Of a stretch of DNA of 64,000 bases, positions 43,466-53,529 are shown in pieces; position 1 is the stretch's first letter, and each line of letters opens with the position of its first letter. The position numbers were made by a program, and so were the translations under genes. Source of the DNA: Plasmopara viticola (Eukaryota; Oomycota; Peronosporomycetes; Peronosporales; Peronosporaceae); the NCBI GenBank assembly GCA_001695595.3, contig MBPM02000012.1, positions 434,001 to 498,000 on the forward strand. Direction: 5' to 3'. The notes under the pieces are model-generated. The model worked only from the letters and a program-made list of their open reading frames with translations. It was not told the DNA's origin and searched no databases.

Positions 43466-43889
43466 GGAGATTATAACGAGGGAATCTACTGACCTAATTA
43501 CTGATCGCAAATTTTGGGTTTGTGTCTTTGTGTGCGTACATAATATCTCCTAGTACGAATAAATGGCCAACAACAAATTAAGGTTTTGCCTTATAGTATT
43601 GGTTAAAACGGTCATGGTTAGATCTCATTTTGGTACAATTTGTCACCCGAATAACAACTTGTAGCCAGCTAATTATGGCATATTGAACCCATAATTTGTA
43701 CCTAAAGTCAGGATGAAATGAGTTCGTAAACTACGACACGCGGAATTTATGTACAGCGCCCACTCGACTCTCCTAACAAGTGAGGTGCCGTGAACATATA
43801 CTAAGAACAAGTGTCACAACCGAAATAGTTTATCAAATGTGTTATATTGTTGCAGTTAAAAGGTTTGATCAGCCTCCACAAACGATGTC
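43466..43889. promoter_or_regulatory. 5' flank of copy F effector, proximal part
   Basis: Non-coding, AT-rich. No strong oomycete initiator match was seen near the ATG. Confidence 0.3.
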
Positions 43890-46240
43890 AAGTGAAGGCC
43901 GCTTTTTTGCTAAGTTTTATAAGAAATAGCTGCGCCCTCATTCCAGTCGGATCTATAGTAACAGAGTCGATTGGATTGAACATAGAAGCCGAGATGGACC
44001 AAAAGTACACAAGACTAAATTTTGCAACCTTTTTCATGTCTAAATATGGTATACAAAGCGATAGGGATTATCCAGGTTAGGATAGCGAAAAAAAAATTGG
44101 CGTATACAAAAACGCCAAAAGTATTGGTTTGTAAGTTTTATTGCGTATTTGACAAGAATATGTGGAATCCGCACGTCAATGATTAAGTATTCGTCCTATT
44201 CATACATTTTCTTCAACTAGCAAGGCGAGAAGCGTGCAGGTCTTGCTGTAAAAGGGCAGTACTGGACGTGGCTTTTTTAATCCCATGCAAAAGAGCATTC
44301 CAACTACAACAGATCGCACGATTAATGTATGTTTAGGGTAAGTCGTAAACCTTATTTTACCTTTTCTGCTCAATAAAAGTTATACATGTCTTGGCGCTAC
44401 ATCGGGTATTATTGGTGCCGCCAACTTATTATTGTCTTTGTCCAAGCAAGGCAGCAAGTGTACGCCATTAATAATTTTACAAAAGGTAATGATTAGCAAC
44501 GTAGTAACGTCTATAAGTTATCATCAGAAATTGCTCGAATTTGATATCTGGAAAACTTTTTTCCCCTTGTAAATAGAATATATCGTCCGGTGCAAAATCT
44601 TCTTTAATTTAAAATTTAGCGAAATTTTTGAATTCTTGCTGCTTCACTAATCGCTCATGGTTCTTTATGCGTGCGTCCTATTTGCGTAAATCTGGCCATG
44701 AAGGGGACATTAAGTAGATGTCAGAGTACATTCAGACAGGACGAAATTTGGGACACTAAGTAGATGTCAGAGTACATTCAGACAGGACGAAATTATTTTG
44801 CCTTTTTTTGACACATTTGCTCGTACAGCAAGGTGCACACGAGAATATTTTATAATTGCACTTGCTCGATCGATACTTCTTCAGTAGATCATCTATGAGA
44901 TGATGACTACCACGCAAAAATCAGTTCCGACCACAATGTGTAGAAGTGCTTACTTCACGCTTGCACGCAAAATATTCATCGGTGACGTATGCCCAAGATG
45001 GCACATGTACTATGTTATAACAAATTTAGGGTCTTGAACTCCACTCTATGCGCCATTACATATCATGTCCTTGCTCTAATAATTCATAAAGCACAAAACA
45101 ATCATCACGCCTCGAGAGACTTACTGTACCGACATTATATTAGCAAAATGTGTCATACTAGCCAATCAAAGCAGATAGTGATCACTTATATCCCGTCGAA
45201 ACGTTGACGCCAAATTATTGGCGTCAAAATCATCGACACTCATATCAAAAATGTCAGCTAAGCGGTGACAGTTGGTAGTGATCTCGGCCACATAGAAGTA
45301 TGCAGAGTGGGTAGTCTTGCCGGTTTGTTAAACTTTACATTTAATTGCAGCGGGAGGCGGGGATCGAGATCCAGGACCGTTACAAAGCTCGAGTAACTTA
45401 ATAGACCGAGCACGAAGTCTGCACTAACAGAATGCCAGCAGCGTAATGTAGCCATCAAAGAATGTGTTCGCATTCGACGATAAAACTCAAGGGAATTAGA
45501 TCATATGTATATTACCGAGCGAGATGATGGTATTGCAGCTTTGTGGATTGTAAAGTTTTATTATAAGAAACCATAGTCATTGCAGTGATGCAGCAGCCCT
45601 GCTTATATCGAGAGTCGATGCAGTATCTCGGTTACCACGCCCACAAATTCGTCTCCTTGTCTTTAAGCTTATTGATTGTTATTTGTACGGCCTCGGATCT
45701 GTCCAGTCTAGCTTTCTAGATTATATATTTAAGGCGGCAAATGCATTGAAAAAAGCCTCTCTGAGACCTCGTACCACAACACATCAGTTCGATCGAGTTT
45801 TAATCGTTTTGCAGTAGGATAAAAGACGGGTGTATAAATCATTTAAAAAAACATTGCGGTAAAAGTCACGGTAAAAGGTGTATTGTGAGCTTTTCTCTTT
45901 TGATCTGAATTTCCGCTATGAGCAGAGCTACACACATGATATGTCGCGCATATGCGCCTCAAAATATGTCCAATCTGATCGAATTTACAGTCGTGATATG
46001 TGCTTGCTCAGAGTGCGGACGACGCAAAAATGCACCAGTAAAATATTTTGCGTCTTTGTCGTATAATGCAATCGGCGTATCGTCTCCTATAAGGAAGAAA
46101 GAGGTCAGGCGGCTGTGTCTTAGGCCGTAGTGACGCATAAAACGTATAGATAGCACCAAGAAATGTTGATAAGCTTGATGAGAGCATACGTTTTAGTCGA
46201 TTTCACGGAAAGTGAGCTCGCTTGTGCAGGAGCTGTCGCA
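43890..46240. repeat. duplicated 5' flank of effector, copy at F
   Basis: Partner of 9,317-10,690, longer here and without the LINE. Several frames of 60-77 codons exist but are not shared as open frames with the partner, which argues against coding. Confidence 0.7.
44704..44795. repeat. tandem duplication, 46 bp x 2
   Basis: Two nearly identical units beginning GGGACATTAAGTAGATGTC and GGGACACTAAGTAGATGTC, differing at about two positions. Confidence 0.9.
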
Positions 46241-47720
46241 CTTAAAGGTAGGGACGTGAGGATTAGACTGAGTCGCGACCTCTGGTTCTTGTTGACTACC
46301 AAAGCAAGCTGCAATGCCGCGTAAAGTACATCATCAAGCACAGATGCTGTAAATTTCTCACAAAGTCGCGTCAAATGCTCGCCATGCGAAATGCTCAATT
46401 TCGCTGTGATCAAATTCTACATGAATTTTCAACGACCATTTTCGACCTGAAACAGAGAAAAACGACAAAATACCAGCAGTATGAAGCCTTTGGTCAACAC
46501 ACTGATTTCTAATGGTGACGACCGCATACTCGCAGCCGATAGAGTTTGGAGCGCCATCTTGGCATTTTTTTGACCTAATCAAAAACATTTTAACTTTCAA
46601 GCCGCACCTTTGCCTCATAGATACAACTTTTTCTTAATTTTCAGCCTCAAAACTATAACTTTCAAAATTTAATTTGGCTCTAAAACGATTAATTCCTAAA
46701 TCAAGTTCATAATTTAAGCTGGTTATTGTGTGGGAAGTTCTTATTAAACACGCAGATTGGATGCATGGTCCCATATCATTTAGCTTCTTACATTCAGTGT
46801 GAGAACTCATGCGAAGCTTTGATATGATACAAAAATCACTTCCTATGATCGTCCTAAAGGAGACCAAAGTTTGTTCATAACGGTCCACGAATTGTGACCT
46901 GCAGAGTATGTTTATGACAAACAGGTACAAGATCATAATCTTTAGCAATTTGGCCTGTGATACGCATCGGGAGTGTTGACTGCTTTGCAAAAACCCGTTG
47001 ATTGGGAGCGGCGACCAAGTGCGAGTCGAAAATTATCGGCAGTCAGTACTTTCAGCAGCTATCACAAACAGCGCCATACACTCAATTTGCTTGGTCAATT
47101 GGATCAATGTCGGCCGTCTGCTGAACACGAGACCTCTGTAATGCGTGCGTGCGTATTGAGTAGCACATATTGTACGACTAAATCGATCATGAATTGCGCC
47201 GCCAGTATGGTAGAAACAGGCTACTATACAATTGGTGATTAATTTGAGCGGGATTCTTAGTATTTCCAGAAGTGACAATTTTCGATCTCGATAGCGCAAA
47301 TAGCGATGTATAATTCCGTCTTTATGGCATGGCATGGCACACAACAAGACCCATGTTAATAAGAAATCAAAGCCGGCCACTTTTGCTCTTGGCAGAGCTT
47401 AATCGTGGCGCGATTTTTAGGCTGGGTTGCTTAACCATTAACATGCTAACCCAGTGATGATGCAAGAATAGAAAGCTGCGTTATCTCTCATAGCGACATG
47501 TACAACTATTATCCTGAGAATCAATCGGAAATGCACCGATAATATTTGATTGAAACTGAATGTAGTGCGAAATATGAATGGTACCCGTTTGGATGCGCGA
47601 AAGACAAATCAATCGCCGCTGTTGGTAAGACACGTTGATCGTGTCGTTTCTGTATATATTTTATTAATGTCGTTTAGGGAGTTGTAAAGCTGCAAGCTCG
47701 GCAAACCAATTTTCTTGATT
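46241..47720. repeat. old segmental duplicate, no gene
   Basis: 46,400-47,160 pairs with 37,130-37,860. Open frames up to 118 codons occur on both strands but overlap each other and lack domains or signal peptides. Confidence 0.45.
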
Positions 47721-47721
47721 T

Positions 47722-47786
47722 TGAAATGTACGCTTGATCCAGTATAGCTGAATTCGTTCAATATACTGGATCGAGCGTAAATTTCA
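47722..47786. repeat. 25-bp imperfect inverted repeat
   Basis: Arms 47,722-47,746 and 47,762-47,786 pair at 23 of 25 positions around a 15-base loop; the core is TGATCCAGTATA/TATACTGGATC. It stands at the start of the AT-rich block with fibre-like relics. Confidence 0.85.
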
Positions 47787-48589
47787 CAAAAATATTATTA
47801 CTTCGACTAAAAGTGATCGTCATTGTTCAAATGTTAGATCTTCTTTTACATAAAAAATTATTTTACAACTTCACATTCCATATTTGTTGCTCTTCATGAT
47901 CTTTAAGCAACACTTTCCCCTTCTCAGATGTTCCTGGTTTGTAAAACCTGTAGATTTCATCTTCAAGTACTAAAGATAAATTTAAATCTTGTAAATTGGG
48001 TGTACATCGCGGTTTGAATTTAATTCTAAATTTGCAATGCAATCAGAATACAATCTTAATTTCATGTCTGTTGCAAAATAACTTTGAACTAAGAATACTG
48101 TCAAAAGTCTCATGTAATTTCCTCGAGTAAAGAGATGACCAAGCAAATTTTTATGAGGTTTTGATCTTAAGCATGACCATCAAATTTAAAGAGTTGTAAG
48201 GCGTCTAAAATTTCATAGCATCAACACTTGGAGAAGTATCAGTATCTTATACGTTCCAGAACCTTGTGCTTTTCTTTGATGTAATCGTATAACTCTCCAT
48301 CAGAGTTGCAGGCAATTATACGAAAGTAGTTATAGAGGTGTGTATATGGAAAGCTGAATTTGATCTACCATTAAAGCTTGGGCATTTACTTCTCATTCAC
48401 TCCAAACAATTTCCTTTCATGGCATTCAGTAGCATTCAACCGAGATCAGAAACTAAACTTAAATCGCGTCGGAGATGCTGCTTAGTGAGTTTCGATCGGT
48501 AATCTTGTATGACGATTGTATCTGTTATATCATATAGATCCATCCTTGTACAATCCATCAGAGTGTATTAAATCATTGGATCACTCTAG
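47787..48589. other. AT-rich, no gene recognised
   Basis: Very AT-rich; no long frames or landmarks. Confidence 0.45.
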
Positions 48590-50650
48590 CAAAAGTATTG
48601 GCGATTTGCGATATAGCAGAAAAATGGTCTTCGAAGTTATTTGTTATCGGGAATTTCTTCAAAGATGGAATAATGCTTGATTTTAGTTTGCTGAGAAGTA
48701 TTAGCACACGATCGGCTTTTGCGAAGAAAATGGTTGCTTTTGATCCAAATAAGGCTTCACTAACTACTTACATTAATAATCATTTAGCATTGCAAGAACT
48801 CTTTAAACAACTGCACAGCCTAACATTACGTCATTAAAAGCAGATTTAACAACACTCAATACTAGTATGTCTACTCCTTCACCTTGTGATGACCTATCAA
48901 GCAGCACGAGCTCATTATCTGCCGATTTTGTATCTAGTAATTAGTACAATAGCAGATAAGGATCTTATCGAATTCGAAAAAACAACAGGGTCCAATGGGA
49001 TAGGAGAAATTGAAAATACGTCTTCTGCTCAGCAAATAGATACAATCGGATTTACTGCTGTAAAATGCACTCCATCAGATTACCGAAGGACATCTATATA
49101 TCAACCGCGGTTTGACGTAATGCAATGCTGTCTTCAAAAACTCAATATTTAATCACAAAAAGTTGCTGTAAACAATATTCTTCGATGTAAATGTTGACTA
49201 ATGGTAATATTTCTGCTCTATATACATTATCAGCAAGTACTTTATCAGCGAATACTTTGACTGAAACAATATTAACAGCAGCAAACCAAAAATTACATCG
49301 TACTATTACAGCAACAGCAATTAATGGAACACTTCAAACCGCTCCTTAGCCTAATTATACATCTCTTGAAATCTTGTCTACATTGATAGCAACGGGACAA
49401 TTATCTCGAGAAGCACTACAAATTGGCAATCATTTTGTTCAACAAATGCCACATCGGCTTACATTTTGCTCCATTTTGATGATGGATATACTTCTTTGGA
49501 ACATCTTTATCAAACAATTTAGTATTTTGAGCTAATAATTCAGGAACAACAATAAATTCATCAAGAGCTTGATCTGGATAATCATTGCTAAGTGCTACAA
49601 AATGAACTGGAACATTATGCACTGTATTACAGCCATATACCACATCAACTGGAGATGTAACATTACCAGTTTCGCTTTCGATGAGAAAAAAAATTACTCT
49701 CATATCGATTAACCGCATCGAATATCTTTCGACTTTTGATTCAAAATGTAAAGTGCTCAGGGTATTGGCTCTGTTACCAGTCATACTTCCTTTTCAAACA
49801 CATTTGATACTCGAAGATTGCAGTGCAACACTTCTGGTAATATTGTTATTGAAATCATAACGCTTCTACGATAGAATTAAGTTTTGTATCCGGAGCGACT
49901 GCAAGAGCTGTGTCGTCGCGAACGTTGCAAAAGTAAACTTTACAAGCTCTGGTGCTACAACTATGACTGAAATTACTCATGCTCCTGTATTTGGACTAAA
50001 TATTTACGTACAGTCAATAATAAATTCACTACAAATTGTCAGCCATCGCGTTCAGAAACGCTCTTTGCGACGGTATACCTCACGAAGTAATTGTATGTCA
50101 ACAAACCGCAGCTGCCGATTATCTCGTGTTCTTGACTCAGTCAGCAGCCAATAATGTATCTTAATGTTTGCGCGCTCTCTCAGTCGGATCTGTCGCACTC
50201 AAGACTATAGCCAACGCTAAAATCACTCGTTTTGATTCCGCAAATTACGTTACTGATTTATTCCAAAAAGTGTTAGATTTGCAATCAAACAATGAGTAAT
50301 GAATAAATACTTGCATTGGATTCAACTCTGGAACAAGCTCAACAAGTACAAATGCTACATGAATGGGCAATTTGGCTTCTGATGACTTGCAATTCGGAGA
50401 AAATAACTAAACCAAGATAATTCTAGACACAAATGGCAATTTAGGAATTGAGCCAACATCACCGAGAAACACTTTGCATGGAATTAAGACTATTGAAATG
50501 CATTTATTGTGGTGGGTCATATTCTTTTGGGACATCTACAGCGTTCACTTCAAGTCAATTGAGTCCCGTTATGGAAAGCGTTGCTGCAATGTTTTGTGGT
50601 CCGATATAGTGTTCATTAATTTATTGATCGGATCGGAGATGCAACGACAT
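48590..50650 (+). pseudogene. tail-fibre-like structural protein relics
   Basis: Plus-strand fragments in several frames have the low-complexity Thr/Ser/Asn/Leu composition of fibre proteins. About 48,830-48,890 reads LKADLTTLNTSMSTPS. Around 49,205-49,400, after LTNGNISALYTLSASTLSA, comes INGTLQTAP-stop-PNYTSLEILSTL, closely matching the 'GTL-TAAQPNITS-GTL-SL' repeat of phage and large-virus fibre proteins. Near 50,430-50,470 TNGNLGIEPTSPRNTLH matches the 'NGNVGIGTTSP---LHV' repeat of the same proteins. 49,935-50,040 (FTSSGATTMTEITHAPVFGL) and 50,205-50,290 look like further fibre or capsid-like segments. Stops and frameshifts are frequent. Family and viral origin are inferred from motifs only. 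Confidence 0.45.
49416..49784 (-). CDS. hypothetical protein fragment, 122 aa
   Basis: An ATG at 49,784 opens 122 codons without a stop in very AT-rich DNA, with balanced amino-acid use (for example VVYGCNTVHNVPVHFVALSN and 'DYPDQALDEFIVVPELL'). No signal peptide or membrane segment is visible and I do not recognise the family. It lies opposite to and between the fibre-like fragments, so it may be another gene of the same inserted element. It could be intact or a fragment; upstream sequence on the minus strand gives no clear promoter. Confidence 0.4.
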   Translation of the reverse strand: MTGNRANTLSTLHFESKVERYSMRLIDMRVIFFLIESETGNVTSPVDVVYGCNTVHNVPVHFVALSNDYPDQALDEFIVVPELLAQNTKLFDKDVPKKYIHHQNGAKCKPMWHLLNKMIANL

Positions 50651-50699
50651 AATTGACCAAGTAGACACGATAAGTTTTATGATCTTTACAATCTTGAGT

Positions 50700-51170
50700 A
50701 CAAAAAATGGACTGATGAAATCATTTCAGAATAATGCTTTCATTAGTCAGAGTTTGTTTGCAGGTCGATACATAAAATTAGCTCTAATGACACCAGATGA
50801 AATTAGATAAAAACGACATTAAATGTTATCGGATGAACGTCAGTTATGAAAAAGAACAACGGTTATCTTAGTATGATAAAAAAATTACTCAAACGTGTAA
50901 AGCAACTTAAGATGGAGCTGAAGCATAGTTGAGTGAAGCTCAATAGATTTGTCAACAAGAAAATAAACATTTTGCCGGCTGACGGACAGCAATCTACTCA
51001 CATATTAAGCGATCATTAGACATAGAAAGACCGTAACGACAGAGTTAGACATTCATTCCTTGACCGCAAATACTACTTCCGCCGACAAGGGTAGATTGAG
51101 GCACGTCTAGATTCGTTAGTCGAGAGCAGTCTGCTTGTGAATCACTATAAACAACAGCTATTTTATATAA
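50700..51170 (+). pseudogene. coiled-coil-like coding relic
   Basis: Fragments such as LALMTPDEIR, MLSDERQL and KKITQTCKAT, then LSEAQ-stop-ICQQENKHFAG, follow one another in plus-strand frames separated by stops. The Glu/Gln/Lys-rich pattern suggests a helical protein. Unrecognised; probably part of the same decayed block. Confidence 0.3.
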
Positions 51171-51199
51171 AAACAAATAGTTCTTTAATCGCATGCGAT

Positions 51200-52258
51200 A
51201 GAGCTCCAACCATAGCTCCGAGCTTTTGACTTCGTCTTAGAGCGATTGATATGAGTAATCATGTGTTTTGTTAAATGCATTTTTATTGCTAATCACTCAC
51301 GAACTGACTATTGCTGGTGTCACTGAAAGCTAATTGAAGTGAGTCAGCTCCACCAAACATAATTTTTAATGCATTTGTATTACCTGGTGCTGCCACTTGA
51401 TACCATTACTAGAGCCATAGGGCAACCGTTGAGGAAGAGAGAGCAAGAAAAACTTCCAGTTGCGATTTTGATATTTACTAAGCCGGTATTGAACATCATT
51501 TATAATTTGATTTGCGGGTTCGCAACGAAACCCAATTCGTTAAAGGTAAGTTGGAAATCAACTAACTAAAACTTTAACATTAATACCAAATATTAGCAAC
51601 ACTTCCTGCTGTAGTTACGCCATCTTTGTATCCATCGGCACCTTGTTGCGAGACAGAATAACGCCACTCTGCGTTGTCAGCCAATTTAGAGGGTTTATTG
51701 TGTGATCGTTGCTCCAGTAGCATCAGAGGTACCGATTGGTCCTAGATTTCACATTAGATGCTGAATTAGTCCGTTATTAAGAGTTGTAGTTGTTTATATA
51801 CTCGTGGCAGCATTAGCTGATATATTTACCAAAGCATCTTCTTGTGATGAAGCGGTAGGATTGCTACTAGTTTGTGGAAGATTAAGACTAACTACGTCAT
51901 CTGGAGCAAGATAGCAGTCGTTACCATTCTTTATAAAATCATCATCACATTATTCAGTTTGAGCACGTCAACTGTTCCAATAATGTTTATAGTCGTTACT
52001 CGTAAATACATTCTTACCACTAATATACCATTAAGAGCACAAACCGACGTTTTTTTTTTTAAAAAACTGCGTATGCATCTCGAAGACGTCCATAACCAGT
52101 CGAGACATTTGATTGTGAATTCGCACTAATGATGATAGTTCCCGATCAATACGAGTTGCTGTTGTCAATACAACACGCTAACACTGACAAATGGATCTAG
52201 ATTAGTTGTCGAATCTAATATAATCGAATCTGCTAATAAAGTGCTATCACTCATAATA
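51200..52258 (-). pseudogene. structural-protein-like relic
   Basis: On the minus strand an ATG at 52,258 begins MSDSTLLADSIILDSTTNLD, and further fragments (SNVSTGYGRLRDAYAV near 52,100; LPQTSSNPTASSQEDALVNI near 51,860; LGPIGTSDATGATITQ near 51,720) have the repetitive Ser/Thr/Ala-rich character of fibre or capsid-associated proteins. Stops and frameshifts occur between them. No homologue was recognised. The orientation is opposite to the fibre-like fragments upstream. Confidence 0.35.
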
Positions 52259-53529
52259 AAAATTGAATTTCAATGCCTTTAAAGTATGATTAGCTATATA
52301 AGCATACATAACGATTTTAAAATTGTATAAGTTTGGCGAACCGATCTACAAGACCTAGCAATCTAGCAAAACATTCATATTGACGAAGAAGTAGATTTTA
52401 AAAAACATAAATTTAGAGGCTATTATATAATTATTTGAGAAGACTCAGGTGTGTAGGCCATTAAGTTTGTGTCTGCATCAATAAACACTTTGATTCGATG
52501 CTTTGGGGCCTTCAAAAATTATATATGATAAAGTGGAATACTAAGCACCTGTGAGGTTTATGGAGTATGTTGTATCATTCTAGCAAACAACACAATCAAA
52601 TTAAAAATATCAAAATTTTGACGACTTGATTGCAGAAATTTTGCGCCGTCGATACGATAATGGATAGAATTAGATGTTTGCGAGATACTGGAGTCAAAAG
52701 ATGATCATAAAATTGATGCAAAAATGAAAGTCCGAAGTATCTTTGCTCTGAGTTGATTAATAAAATGTTGTAACATCCAGTCAAATTCCGTTAATGAGGA
52801 GGTATCTGCAGAAGGTAATGAAGCTTTGCTCAAAGGTGGAGTTTTTAGATGGTTAAAATAAAGACTAGTGGTGAGACATGATTGTATGTTGCGTAAAGCG
52901 GTCATTGAGAGTAATTAAAACGATGTGATTGATAAAATTGTGTTTAGAGACATAATACGTGTTTTCTCGCAGTAGTGTACTATCCAATGACTCCTTTAGA
53001 CGAGGCACTGAACATTTCGATTTCTTTACAAAGTTGTATGCTTTCAGATGCTAATTACTTAGTTTAAAGAACTCATATAAATCATTTATTCTTCCGGATT
53101 CATCCCAGTATCATTGTATCGGATAGATTCGTATTTTTGTGTCTACATGAATAAATCTAGTCAGCTGTTCAATCACCCAAATGGGAAATGCCAAACGCTC
53201 GGTTGCACCATTTGATTGGCTGAAATACGAATAGAGAGACATGGAGAAGCTACGGTAGTTGACAAAATGAGAAGTAATAGGTGGACCACTTGAAAGACAC
53301 TTGAAGGCGAAGAAGGAAAAGACATCTCTTTGTAATGCTTGGGAACTGCAGCCAAAACGAGCGACGACACGTGGTTGGATCGAGATGGCGGAAGCTGCGA
53401 CGTCTGATGAACAGAGGTTTGCCGGTGACGGCAATCAGGAACTCTGTATCACTTCATGTACCAATACTCTTTCCGATATGAGAAGAGTACTTGGTTTTTT
53501 TAAATTACTGCACGTGAAAATATAGTATA
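52259..53529. other. no convincing gene; unrecognised minus-strand frames
   Basis: A minus-strand stretch at about 52,400-52,905 stays largely open over roughly 160 codons with one or two breaks (for example HLKTPPLSKASLPSADTSSL then LTEFDWMLQHFINQL) and may be a decayed gene. 53,111-53,434 has a 107-codon frame without an ATG start. Neither was recognised. Confidence 0.3.

Noticed and set aside
53111..53525. Overlapping frames of 107 (-) and 74 (+) codons
   Set aside because: The minus frame lacks an ATG and the plus frame has no recognisable content; neither can be preferred.
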